Of a stretch of DNA of 42,215 bases, positions 16,919-25,337 are shown in pieces. Below the pieces are notes generated by a model. The model was given only the letters and a program-made list of their open reading frames with translations, did not search any database and was not told the origin of the DNA. The position numbers and the translations under genes are program-made. Origin of the DNA: Pseudomonadota bacterium. GTDB taxonomy: Bacteria; Pseudomonadota; Gammaproteobacteria; JAKAQQ01. The stretch lies in assembly GCA_021839245.1 (NCBI GenBank), contig JAKCBQ010000011.1:1-42215 (forward strand), given 5' to 3'. Position 1 is the stretch's first letter, and each line of letters opens with the position of its first letter.

Positions 16919-17497
16919 ATGACTCGGCTTCGTCCCGGCATCCCCGCCCCCGGCTTCAGCGGTGTCGAGATCGGAGGGCAAAGACTCCGCCTCGACGATT
17001 TCGAAGGTCGCCCTCTCCTTCTCTCGTTCTTCCGTGAGGCGGGCTGCCCGTTCTGCAACATCAGGGTTTACGAACTCACCCAGCACTACGGGCGTTTTCG
17101 CGAACAGGGGCTCGCGATTCTCGCGGTTTTCAGCTCTCCGCCGGACGACATCCGTCACTACGTCGCCCAACGGCCGCGACCCTTCGTGATGCTGACCGAC
17201 CCCGAGCAAGAACTCTATCGGCTCTACGGCGTCGAGCACTCGGCGCCCAAGATGTGGTGGGGCGTGGTTCGTCATTTCGGGCGGATGATCCGTGGTTTTG
17301 GAGTGGCGCCGGTCAAGGCGTCACGAGACGCCACGCTCGTCCCGGCGGACTTTCTCATCGACGAGACCGGCGTCATTCGTGACGCCCACTACGGACGCGA
17401 CATCGGGGATCACATCCCGATCGAACGCATCCAGACGTTTCTCTATCCTCGGATTCTGCCCCTCAAAGGCCGACGCGCCCAGAGTTCAGGGCTCTGA
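16919..17497 (+). CDS. AhpC/TSA-type thioredoxin-fold peroxidase-like protein
   Basis: A 192-residue cytosolic protein with a peroxiredoxin-like thioredoxin fold. It starts with the RPGIPAPGFSGVEIGGQRLRL strand pattern, then PLLLSFFREAGCPFCNIRV with C43 and C46 (a CPFC redox pair at the active-site position), LAILAVFSSPPDDIRHYV, and the late strand LVPADFLIDETGVIRDAHYG. The AhpC/TSA superfamily reduces peroxides or transfers thiols. The CxxC pair rather than the classic Pxx(T/S)xxC motif suggests a disulfide reductase or the AhpC/TSA-2 subgroup. GGGAGA eight bases before ATG 16919 decides the start over ATG 16898. It converges on the cupredoxin gene. Confidence 0.8.
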   Translation: MTRLRPGIPAPGFSGVEIGGQRLRLDDFEGRPLLLSFFREAGCPFCNIRVYELTQHYGRFREQGLAILAVFSSPPDDIRHYVAQRPRPFVMLTDPEQELYRLYGVEHSAPKMWWGVVRHFGRMIRGFGVAPVKASRDATLVPADFLIDETGVIRDAHYGRDIGDHIPIERIQTFLYPRILPLKGRRAQSSGL

Positions 17498-17514
17498 AGA
17501 GAGGGGGAAAGGCA

Positions 17515-17545
17515 GGAAGCGGCGAGCCCAGAACCCACCGCTTCC
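17515..17545. terminator. Possible bidirectional terminator hairpin between convergent genes
   Basis: GGAAGCGG (17515-17522) pairs with CCGCTTCC (17538-17545) around a 15-base loop, in the gap between two convergent stop codons. There is no T run on either strand, so function is uncertain. Confidence 0.3.
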
Positions 17546-17563
17546 CCACCATCTCTGATCCCT

Positions 17564-18136
17564 TCAACCGCCGAAATAGCCGGGGAGGATCTTCCGGTGG
17601 CTGCTCGGAGGATCGTCGGCAATCAAGGCCTTCTCGGTGGTCACGATGACCACCCCCGCCATCGGAACCGGGAACCCGTGGACTCCCGGTCGCTTGATCG
17701 GAACGTAGACGTTCCCGGGGGCCTTCTTGAGCTCCGCGTGAACGGGGCAAAAGTAATAGTACACACCGGGTTTGGTGAACCGGATCTGGTAGGTCGAGAC
17801 GGGGTGCCCGCGACCCGGTGTCCCCATGAGAGACCCGCTGAACTTGGGGTTGACCTTGCCCGTCAGAGGGTTGTAGCCGAGAACCATGTGCATCCCGGTG
17901 TCCTCGTTCACGAATACCACCGGCTGGCCCGGCGCCACCGCCACGATGTTCTCAAGGAACATGTTGTGGCCGTTCATATGAACATAGACGGGCGAGGGGG
18001 ATGCGGCAACCGGCGTCGAGGCTTTGGCTTCGGGTCTTTTCGCCGAGGAACAGCCACCGAGAAAAAAGAGGATTGAGACCGCAGCCACCAGCGCAAACCG
18101 CGGGGCGTAGGACGTGACGTGTCGTGAACCAGTCAT
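17564..18136 (-). CDS. Cupredoxin-domain lipoprotein
   Basis: A 190-residue protein. Its signal ends in a lipobox (SILFFLGGC), so it is predicted to be a periplasmic lipoprotein. The cupredoxin domain follows a Ser/Ala/Pro linker. The candidate copper ligands are a His in EDTGMHMVLGYN and the pair in YYYFCPVHAEL (Cys and His three apart). The position four residues after that His, Met in blue copper proteins, is Lys/Leu here (HAELKK), so an axial Met is not evident and the site may not be a standard type 1 centre. An insert (PLTGKVNPKFSGSLMG) sits between the ligand strands. A role in periplasmic electron transfer or copper handling is inferred from the fold. Confidence 0.72.
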   Translation of the reverse strand: MTGSRHVTSYAPRFALVAAVSILFFLGGCSSAKRPEAKASTPVAASPSPVYVHMNGHNMFLENIVAVAPGQPVVFVNEDTGMHMVLGYNPLTGKVNPKFSGSLMGTPGRGHPVSTYQIRFTKPGVYYYFCPVHAELKKAPGNVYVPIKRPGVHGFPVPMAGVVIVTTEKALIADDPPSSHRKILPGYFGG

Positions 18137-18495
18137 GGGAGGGCACCATCAGTGGGGAATCACAGCCATTTTATCGCAGCGCCCCCGCGGAAAAGCCGCG
18201 AACAGCCGAAACAGGCAAATGAGGATCGCCGCAACAGATCGCACGACGGAGGGCCGACATGTCCGTGGTGCGATGGCTTGAAGATTCCCTGGCCGTGGAA
18301 CTGAGGATGCCAAGCCCTCCCTCCTCACGGCCCTCCCCGATCCCTCGTCCAGAAAACAGCCACGGGTTTATAGACCGGGTGAACGCTCCCTGACCGTTAG
18401 CGTTCGGGAAAGACGGCATGCGTTCGTGGTGAGCGACATATGCCGGAACAGGAGAAAAGCCGTGTGCACTTGTCCGCTATAGGGAATCGCCCTCC
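18137..18495. other. Intergenic stretch, no recognised gene
   Basis: No supported coding frame. A small hairpin CGCGG-AAAAG-CCGCG occurs at about 18188-18202. The region separates the cupredoxin promoter side from the end of the YbjQ-family gene. Confidence 0.35.
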
Positions 18496-18852
18496 TCAGA
18501 CCCTGGGCGCAGGTTCCACAACCACGGCCGTCCCATACGCCACCACCTCGTTCATAGCCTGCCCCTGCCCCGCGTCAAACTCCCCGGAATCGAAACGCAT
18601 CGCAAGAACGGCGTTGGCCCCCAAGGAACGGGCGTGTTCGGCCAGCTGCGAAAGAGCTTCATCACGCGTCGCGGCGACCATCTTGAGATAGCCGGTTTGT
18701 TGCCCGCCGATGACCGCACGGAGGCCGCCCAAGAAGTTGCCCACGATAGAGCGGGAACGCACCGAAGTGCCGTAGACCGGGCCGAGCACACGCGTCACAC
18801 GCATTCCCGGATAGTCGTTGGTGGTGAGGATGGTGCACGAGGTCTCGGCCAT
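18496..18852 (-). CDS. YbjQ/UPF0145-family protein (intact copy)
   Basis: A 118-residue protein with the whole family pattern: ILTTNDYPGMRVTRVLGPVYG, then SRSIVGNFLGGLRAVIGGQQTGY, EALSQLAEHARSLGANAVLAMRFDS, and MNEVVAYGTAVVVEP. YbjQ proteins form a pentamer-forming fold sometimes called a heavy-metal-binding domain; their function is not established. GGAGG eight bases before ATG 18852 decides the start. A truncated second copy of its 5' end and upstream region lies at 30116-30181 beside tRNA-Leu, so this gene probably once sat just downstream of that tRNA. Confidence 0.85.
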   Translation of the reverse strand: MAETSCTILTTNDYPGMRVTRVLGPVYGTSVRSRSIVGNFLGGLRAVIGGQQTGYLKMVAATRDEALSQLAEHARSLGANAVLAMRFDSGEFDAGQGQAMNEVVAYGTAVVVEPAPRV

Positions 18853-19025
18853 CGCAGGATCCTCCAAAGAACAGAGGAAAGGATCGCTCATCCTAGCACC
18901 ACCCAGCCGTTCGCATCCACCCGATCCGGCGATGCGCTTGACCGACAAAAACCCTATCGACTCACGCAAACGCTTCGAGCGGTGGTGCCGGAATCTTGTG
19001 CCCAAGCCCGGGTTCGAACCAGCAC
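18843..19025 (-). repeat. Left boundary repeat: 3' end of tRNA-Leu plus its flank (att-like)
   Basis: This segment aligns along its whole length with 30172-30351. It runs from the first codons of ybjQ, through the GGAGG site and intergenic DNA, into the acceptor 3' strand and T arm of tRNA-Leu (minus strand GGTTCGAACCCGGGCTTGGGCAC). Homology stops exactly after the T-stem, at GCAC 19025, where IS30 sequence begins. The copies differ at many positions, so the duplication is old. A tRNA 3' end cut at the T arm is the usual footprint of integrase attachment sites. Confidence 0.75.
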
Positions 19026-19547
19026 AGTTCCTCTGCTACCTTGGTCAAGCACTGCTGGGAGTATGGCGACAAGCCCGTACCCTTTGGGAAGGGCTGGCGC
19101 AGCAAGCCATTGGTATTCTCACTGGTAGGCCGCTGCCTGTGGCTATGCGGGCCAGCACAGTACACGCACAGTTGGGTTCGATTCTCCAGTTCTTCGTGTC
19201 GGACCATCTCCTTACCCTGGTCGTAGGTCAGGGTCTTTCGCAGCGCCTTGGGCAGAGTGCGCAGGCGTCTAGTGAAGCCTTCCAGCACGGCCTCTGCCGA
19301 GGAATCATCCACTCGGGCCAGGATGACGAAACGGGTGCTACGGTCGACCAAGGTACCAATGGCACTGCCGTTGTAGACCTTTTTAGTGAGATCTCCCTCC
19401 CAGTGACCGGGAATCTCCCGAAGCTGTACCTCTTCAGGCCATTCACGGATAGAGTACATGTTCCGAAGGCTGCCACAGCGATCCTTGCCACGGCTGTGTA
19501 GACGGCGCTTCTGGTGGCCCTGCCACAAGGACTCCACCGGTGACTTC
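19020..19547 (-). pseudogene. IS30-family transposase, 5' and 3' truncated
   Basis: The reading frame keeps the IS30 catalytic region: GHWEGDLTKK (first Asp), TLTYDQGKEM (second Asp) and ENTNGLLRQPFPKGTGLS (Glu), plus the GSAIGTLVDRSTRFV strand. The N-terminal helix-turn-helix region is missing, replaced by the last codons of an IS3 OrfA remnant. The C-terminus is replaced by codons read through the tRNA-Leu fragment (EELCWFEPGLGHK), where the family has a segment ending in R-P-R-K. The open frame is thus a chimera of three sources (stop at 18962) and should be inactive. Confidence 0.8.
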
Positions 19548-19785
19548 AATTCTTTCAGGCGTTTGGCATCCGGCACGCTTATCCCGCCGAACTTGTTGCG
19601 CCAGAGGTTAGTACGAAGTCTCGCTGAAGCTGTGTCGGCGACACAACTTCTTCACTTGCACGCCGGCTTCCGCCTCACGCAGGAAGCCGATGATCTGCTC
19701 TTCGGTAAACTCCTTCTTCATCTCCAATCTCTTTGTCGTTGGGGATTGGACTTCTAGATTGCTGTGCTACTCAAATCCGGGGGGA
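19548..19785 (-). mobile_element. IS3-family left end with broken orfA (left copy)
   Basis: From TCCCCCCGGATTTGAGTAGC at 19785 through orfA (MKKEFTEEQIIGFLREAEAG, VQVKKLCRRHSFSETSY) to AAAGAATT at 19548. One extra A in TACTAACCTC breaks the OrfA frame directly after SETSY. It is an inverted, nearly identical copy of 21529-21766, and both copies end at the same base and carry the same extra A. Confidence 0.85.
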
Positions 19786-20612
19786 CCTCGATCCCACGAC
19801 TAAACGGGGGTCCCAAATAACGGGTGCTCAGAATACTTATCTCCATAGTCTTCTAAGCAATCTATTTTTAAGCAATCTATCGCATCAGTTAGATATGTAT
19901 CAGATCTGCGAAGGGGATTATAAATTGGGAGGACTACAGTAACGTCGACCATAATGCTGAGCAGGTAGAAATGTCAGAAATATTATAAGGGACCTCTGTT
20001 TTCTGATTGATTTGCCGAGACACACATAATATTATTACGTTGGCGCCACACTTATTGATTTCTCGACATAGAAAGCAGGAACGCGCTAACAGACCCCCGC
20101 TGGCGAAGGCGTGAGAAGTACCGCAGCCTACCAGAAGGGAACAGTTTCTCGAGGCGTGGACGATAGTAATCTCTAGGCGGAGGGTACGAACGTCATCGAA
20201 TCTTTTGCCCCCGTAGCGGGGCCGCAGCCATCCTCTGAGCGGTGTTGAGCGCCTACTACTGGTCTACTTCCTGCCCACGGGTTCAACATATTGCAACCGG
20301 CGTGAGGCATGACTACGGTGACCCTGGATCATTTTGTCAAGCACGAGGTGGACCTCCACGCCGCCCAGCCGTTGACACACTTTGAAGTTCTGGAACTAAT
20401 TTATCAGAGGTTCAGGAATCACTTATGGGCCCGTTGGCCCATGGTATCGCCGAAGGTTCTCTTACTGCGGCATAACCATGGGCTGCAGCCCATGAGCCAT
20501 GTGTCTCAGAATGGATCCGGTTCCTGGGCATCAAGTCGAGTCCAATTTTTGTCAGGACCCCGGAAGGCAACGGGGGGCCGAGCGGTTCATCCAGACGTTT
20601 ATTTCGAGAACT
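19786..20612. other. Accessory spacer without recognisable gene
   Basis: This is the left half of the 1.74-kb segment enclosed by the inverted IS3 ends. Base composition is visibly less G+C-rich than the surroundings. One open frame (20309-20635, plus) encodes a 108-residue peptide with no motif I recognise; its composition changes abruptly along its length, so I do not call it a gene. Confidence 0.45.
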
Positions 20613-21358
20613 TTACAGACTCAATGCTTGTTTAACCAATGATCTGACGATACACTGCTTGTTTATTTTCCATAACCATATTGGCTTACACCGCAAGCTT
20701 CTAATCATGCATCTCATTGTTTGAGTTAGGGACGGGAGTGTGGTATTGTAATAAGTTGTAAGCCACATCCAAGTGGCTCGAGAACGAAGATAGTGACGAA
20801 TAATAAATAATGGATTGTTAAGTGTACATGATAAGTTTGGAGATTCTAGTCGCCGCGAAGTAATGATAACATCACGAGCTTTTAATGCTTCTTGTTGAGA
20901 TATAAATTTTATTTTTGAAAGCTTATTTATGTGGAGAAGAGCTATTGTTTTTTCTAGAGGGAGAGATTCGTTCTGCGGCATGTCGTCGAAGATTCCTTGC
21001 TTAAGCCAGAAACAGACAAAAAATGGGTATGGATAGGATTTGCATAGACTTCACAATGCACATAATCACACCCAAAAACGTTAGCAAATGTCTGTATTAA
21101 GGCTTCATATGCAAAACAGTAAAGACCACCTCTATCACTGCTAAACCGTGGATCACCATTCAGTTCCCAAGCGATGTTGTGATGCCCAGAGTGTTCTGAT
21201 AGTCGACCAGAAACAGGAAAAAGTATATTATTTTTGGCAAGAACTCGGTCGTTTTTTGCCAACAGAATCTGTAGTGCGGTAGTCCCGGTTTTATTTGTAC
21301 CGATATGCAAGATAAGTCTTTTATATGATTTTTGAGCGGTTGGCGCCATAGACCCCAA
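20613..21358 (-). pseudogene. Broken sulfotransferase-like gene in A+T-rich foreign DNA
   Basis: From ATG 21358 the frame encodes KRLILHIGTNKTGTTALQIL, matching the 5'-PSB loop of sulfotransferases (H-I-G-x-x-K-T-G-T-T), followed by NNILFPVSGR and GHHNIAWEL, both usual in bacterial sulfotransferase-like proteins. The frame stops at 20954 after about 134 residues; an overlapping second frame (20613-20981) continues with ARDVIITSRRLES, which may be a later conserved strand, so a frameshift near 20980 is likely. The start up to 20954 is well supported, the rest weakly. Codon use is A/T-rich, unlike every other gene here, which indicates horizontal origin. It lies inside the inverted IS3 repeats. 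Confidence 0.55.
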
Positions 21359-21528
21359 AATAGTCGACGGCGTCGACGGTACCGTGGTGAAACTGCAGTA
21401 GTGTACTAGATTTGATCTGACCGCTGAAGGCCGGCCGGGGTGGATGGCCTGGGTTTTTCTTGTATTAGTACCCAGAAGAGATGCGCGAATTCAGGCCATC
21501 ACGACTTCATATCCATGACTAATCGACA

Positions 21529-21766
21529 TCCCCCCGGATTTGAGTAGCACAGCAATCTAGAAGTCCAATCCCCAACGACAAAGAGATTGGAGATGAAGAA
21601 GGAGTTTACCGAAGAGCAGATCATCGGCCTCCTGCGTGAGGCGGAAGCCGGCGTGCAAGTGAAGAAGTTGTGTCGCCGACACAGCTTCAGCGAGACTTCG
21701 TACTAACCTCTGGCGCAGCAAGTTCGGCGGGATGAGCGTACCGGATGCCAAACGCCTGAAAGAATT
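21529..21766 (+). mobile_element. IS3-family left end with broken orfA (right copy)
   Basis: A 238-base inverted copy of 19548-19785. It has the same terminal TCCCCCCGGATTT, the same ATGAAGAAGGAG start at 21592, the same frame-breaking extra A and the same abrupt end at AAAGAATT. Only a few substitutions are seen (for example GGCCTC for GGCTTC and GATGAGCGTA for GATAAGCGTG). Downstream it is joined directly to the abiEii relic. Confidence 0.85.
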
Positions 21767-22448
21767 TGGAGACCGAGAACGCGAATTTCCCGGGACTCGG
21801 CACGGAAGATGCCGAAGCCTTGCGTGCAACGTTGCAAGAAGTTTGCAGTATCGAAGCAGACGACGGCCTGGAAGTTCAACGCCAGTTCGATTTCTGTGGA
21901 CAGCATTCGTGAACAGGCAAAGTATGGCGGATTGCGCGCAAGACTGATGGCACGTCTCGGAAATGCCCGCTGCACTGTACAAATCGACGTGGGCTATGGC
22001 GATGCGATAACGCCGACGGTGGAAGAAGCGGTTTGTCCGGCATTGCTGGAGGGCTTGCCTGCTCGACACTTGCGCGTGTACCCACGTGCCTCGGTGATGG
22101 CGGAAAAGCTTGAAACCATTGTCAGCCTCGGTATGACCAACAGTCGCATGAAGGATTACTTCGACCTGCTGGCGCTGGTGCGGGAAGGGCAAGTAAATCA
22201 CAAGTGAATCAATCGCAGGCTGCGGCAGCCATCGCGGCAACTTTTCGTCAGCGCCACACGGTTATCCCGAACGGCCGCCGGTCGGTTTGAGCGTGGAGTT
22301 CGCTCAAGACGCAGGGAAGCGGGCGCAATGGCACGCGTTTCTGGGCAAGAATCGGCGGGACGCGCCAGCCCTTGAAACAGTGGTCGAGGAATTGCGACGC
22401 TACTTCAAGGTCCCTTTGGCGCGAGCACACCAACAGGGGGCCTCGTGA
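21767..22448 (+). pseudogene. abiEii-family nucleotidyltransferase toxin gene, truncated and frameshifted
   Basis: Across three frames one reads an AbiEii-family protein: EALRATLQEVCSIEADDGLE, a shift near 21871 (an extra A in GGAAGTTC), then FNASSISVDSIREQAKYGG, VQIDVGYGDAITPTVEEAV, LRVYPRASVMAEKLETIVSL and MTNSRMKDYFDLLALVREG, a further shift near 22195, then AAAAIAATFRQRHTVIP, another near 22275, and EFAQDAGKRAQWHAFLGKNR to a TGA at 22446-22448. These are the signature strands of the AbiEii/AbiGii nucleotidyltransferase toxin. The 5' third and any AbiEi antitoxin gene were removed by the IS3 fragment. The end overlaps the GTG of an hsdR relic (GTGA), as in type I restriction operons that carry abiE genes. 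Confidence 0.8.
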
Positions 22449-22790
22449 GCCGATTCAACGAATCGCACGTGAGAAAGGCGCGCGAGCGTGGTTGCGCGAC
22501 ACCGATTATCAACTGACGTGCAAACTCGACATCGCGCCGGGCATGCGGGCTACCGAGCACGATGATTTCAGCGAGGCGACCTTGACACCGCGATTGCAAG
22601 ACGCACCGGCACGCTCGGACCGGTCGCGGCCGGCCGAGGCGTGAACGAGGTTGTCCGCACACTCACACGGCTGAACGGCGCAGGCCCGATGCTGCATAAC
22701 CCTACGCTATCGCAGGCACTCGTCGAGGACGTGAGGGTAGAGAACCGCGGCGCGGACAGAGTCGTCCGCGGTACTCTGAGAAGAAAGCCT
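22445..22790 (+). pseudogene. hsdR: 5' remnant of type I restriction subunit gene hsdR
   Basis: GTG at 22445 begins VSRFNESHV, the characteristic start of a large group of HsdR proteins. After a frameshift the text resumes WLRDTDYQLTCKLDIAPGM, EHDDFSEATLTPRLQDA and, after another break near 22640, NEVVRTLTRLNGAGPML and LVEDVRVENRGADRVVRGTL. These line up in order with the HsdR N-terminal nuclease region (D-I-A-P, R-D-D-Y, L-x-x-R-L-R-D-A, L-V-x-G-V). Nothing of the helicase motor remains. Translation was coupled to abiEii by a GTGA overlap. Confidence 0.65.
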
Positions 22791-22932
22791 GTTTTGACGG
22801 CCACCGTGAGCGATGTCCAAGCACGCTTCCGGTTGAGCCCAACCATCAATTCGTGAAATTCGAATCCGTCTCTGCTACCTTGTACCCACACCCTCTGCGT
22901 GCGATCCCGACTCGTCGACACACACACCCCAG

Positions 22933-23274
22933 ATGGATCCTCTCCTGTCCAAAATCCTCTCACGGCACGCGAGCCGTTCCGACTTGGAGGATGCGATCGA
23001 CATCGAAGCACGCTTGCGCGCGTATTGGCATCGGCTGGGTCTTCCCGGCGAGCCCCCGCTCACCCACCGAACCGGGAAGAAGCCCGCCGGCCTCGAGATC
23101 GCGCTCGCCGCGCTTCGTGCTGACCTTGCAAAAGACTACTCGGGCGACTTTCTCGCCTATCGCCTCGCACGTTATTTCGGCGCACGCCAAGAAGATTTCC
23201 AATGCCCCCCGCTTTCAAGACAACCCTTGGCCGTGGCATCGTTTGAGGCGCGATCGCTCCCAAGCCTTCCGTGA
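22933..23274 (+). CDS. Small uncharacterised protein, coupled to opgH
   Basis: A 113-residue cytosolic protein with no signal peptide or membrane segment. It is helical and charged, with SDLEDAIDIEARLRAYWHRLG, then EIALAALRADLAKDYSGDF, LAYRLARYFGARQEDF, and a Pro/Ser tail. The stop overlaps the GTG of opgH (GTGA), so it is probably the first gene of the glucan operon. I recognise no family. No clear ribosome site precedes ATG 22933. It could be a regulator or assembly partner of OpgH, whose cytoplasmic N-terminal domain is unusually short here, but that is inference. A non-coding alternative cannot be excluded. Confidence 0.5.
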   Translation: MDPLLSKILSRHASRSDLEDAIDIEARLRAYWHRLGLPGEPPLTHRTGKKPAGLEIALAALRADLAKDYSGDFLAYRLARYFGARQEDFQCPPLSRQPLAVASFEARSLPSLP

Positions 23275-25337
23275 ACTCCCGACCATATTCCGAATGGACC
23301 CGACACGCGTGGAGGAGACGAGCCGCACTTGCGGTTCTGGTGCTCGTGCCCGCGTTCATGGCCAGCGTGTACATGGCGGGGGCGTTACCGTCCCCCGGTA
23401 ACCCCTGGCTGGACGGAGCCACGGTGCTTCTCTTCGGGATTCTGACCGCATGGATTGCGGTCGGCTTCTGGACCGCCGTGTTCGGTTTCGGGGTTCTTCT
23501 TGGTCGACGTGCAACCCCGTTTCTCGTTCAGGATCCATCAGCTGCATCACCGGGTATCACGGCCCTCGTCTGGCCGATTTATCGCGAACCCCCCGGACGG
23601 GTCACGGCGGCCATCGAAGTGCTCTATCGAGAGCTCGAGCAGGCCGGCCGTCTTGACGAGTTCGAGTTCTACATCCTCTCCGACACGGACGATCCGGACG
23701 CCTTCGTCCGCGAGCAGTGGGCCTGGGCCGAGCTTTGCCGCGCCCTGGGGGCGTTCGGACGCATCCACTACCGCCGACGGCGCAACAACATCAAGAAAAA
23801 AACCGGAAACATCGCCGATTTTCTGAGGCGTTGGGGGAGCCGTTTCACGTATTTCGTCGTCATGGACGCCGACAGCCTGATGAGCGCCTCGTGCCTCCTC
23901 CGCATGGTCGCCCTGATGAACGCCAACCCGACGGTCGGCATCATTCAAAGCGTCCCGGGCATCGTCCGCCAAAAAACGCTTTTTTCCCGTATCCAGCAGT
24001 TCAGCAATCGACTCTACGCCGAGATGTACGCGGCGGGCCTGTCGTTTTGGCAGCTCGGCGACAACTACTACTGGGGACACAACGCGATTATCCGTACCGC
24101 CCCCTTCATGGCGTACTGCCAGCTTCCCCGGTTGCCCGACCGCCTGGTGCTGTCCGGAGACATCCTGAGCCACGACTTTGTGGAAGCGGCACTGATGCGT
24201 CGCGCCGGATGGTCGGTCTGGCTGGTGCCCGACCTCGCGGGGAGTTGGGAAGAAGCGCCGCCCACGCTGCCCGACGAACTCAAGCGTGACCGGCGCTGGT
24301 GCTACGGCAATTTGCAGCACCTGCGGCTGCTGTTCGCCAAAGGACTCTTGGCCACCCACCGGCTGATGTTCATGAACGGTGCCATGTCCTATGTCGCTTC
24401 CGTGTTCTGGCTGCTTTATCTCGTGCTGGGAACGGCCGTCATTGCCTGGCACGCGCTCGTTCCGCCCAGCTACTTTCCCGCCGGTCACGGCTTGTTTCCG
24501 GTCTGGCCGGTCTGGCATCAACAGCTTGCCGTGATCCTCTTGGCCGTGAGTGTGGTGATCTTGTTTTTGCCGAAACTTCTGGGCCTGCTCCTGGTGATGA
24601 TCCAGAAACGCACAACCCTCTACGGGGGCACGGCGCGGCTGTGCACAAGCGTCGTTCTGGAGATCGTTTATTCCATGCTGCTCGCCCCGATCCGCATGCT
24701 CTACCACAGCTGGTTTGTCCTCTCTTCGCTTTTCGGCAAGCGTGTGCAGTGGGGACGCCAGGAGCGGTCTGCCCAGGGGCGTCGCGGGATTCAAACCGTC
24801 ATGATCCATCTTGTGGGAGCGCTCGTGGCTTTCGTGTGGATCGGCGTGATTGCCGTCTTGAAACCCGCCTATTTGCCCTGGCTTGCTCCGGTGGTTTTGG
24901 CTCTGATCTTCGCCATTCCCGTGACGCTTCTGGTCCAAAGCGTCAAAGCCGGGCAGTGGACCCGCGACGCCGGACTGTTTGTGACTCCGGAAGAAGTGGA
25001 CGCACCCGAAGAACTCCGTTTGTTTGAGCGTGTGCTCAGCGAGCGAAACGCTGCAAATGTTCGGGCTCAGGACGGATTCGTGTCTGCGATCGTTGACCCC
25101 TACGTCAACGCCGTTTTCGTTGCGCGACTCAGGAACACAGCACGATGCTACAATAAGGAAATCGGCTTGACGCGTGCACTGTACGCCGTGAAACTTCTGG
25201 AACACGGCCCTCAGTGCCTGAACCGGAACGAGCGGTTTGCGATTCTCAACGATAGGCTACTGTTGACGGAGGCGCATGAACGGGTCTGGGCCCTTGGGGT
25301 GCAGCAAGGACAATCCTGGGGACTCCAGAAAGCGTAA
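23271..25337 (+). CDS. opgH: OpgH, membrane glucosyltransferase for osmoregulated periplasmic glucans
   Basis: A 688-residue inner-membrane GT2 enzyme that polymerises glucose from UDP-glucose into beta-1,2-glucan and passes it to the periplasm. Two N-terminal membrane helices (about 18-38 and 50-78) precede the catalytic domain: PIYREPPGRV, YILSDTDDPD, FVVMDADSLM (DxD at 199-201), DNYYWGHNAIIR, LSGDILSHDFVEAALMRRAG and the processivity motif KRDRRWCYGNLQH (about 338-350). Several membrane helices follow (YVASVFWLLYLVLGTAVIAW, LAVILLAVSVVILFLP and others). It is shorter than E. coli OpgH (847 residues), mostly at the N-terminus. GTG 23271 overlaps the small upstream gene. Usually opgG precedes opgH; here opgH comes first, followed by two opgG-type genes. 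Confidence 0.92.
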   Translation: MNSRPYSEWTRHAWRRRAALAVLVLVPAFMASVYMAGALPSPGNPWLDGATVLLFGILTAWIAVGFWTAVFGFGVLLGRRATPFLVQDPSAASPGITALVWPIYREPPGRVTAAIEVLYRELEQAGRLDEFEFYILSDTDDPDAFVREQWAWAELCRALGAFGRIHYRRRRNNIKKKTGNIADFLRRWGSRFTYFVVMDADSLMSASCLLRMVALMNANPTVGIIQSVPGIVRQKTLFSRIQQFSNRLYAEMYAAGLSFWQLGDNYYWGHNAIIRTAPFMAYCQLPRLPDRLVLSGDILSHDFVEAALMRRAGWSVWLVPDLAGSWEEAPPTLPDELKRDRRWCYGNLQHLRLLFAKGLLATHRLMFMNGAMSYVASVFWLLYLVLGTAVIAWHALVPPSYFPAGHGLFPVWPVWHQQLAVILLAVSVVILFLPKLLGLLLVMIQKRTTLYGGTARLCTSVVLEIVYSMLLAPIRMLYHSWFVLSSLFGKRVQWGRQERSAQGRRGIQTVMIHLVGALVAFVWIGVIAVLKPAYLPWLAPVVLALIFAIPVTLLVQSVKAGQWTRDAGLFVTPEEVDAPEELRLFERVLSERNAANVRAQDGFVSAIVDPYVNAVFVARLRNTARCYNKEIGLTRALYAVKLLEHGPQCLNRNERFAILNDRLLLTEAHERVWALGVQQGQSWGLQKA

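Noticed and set aside
20309..20635. A 108-codon plus-strand frame in the A+T-rich segment
   Set aside because: No motif, no ribosome site, mixed composition; not distinguishable from chance.
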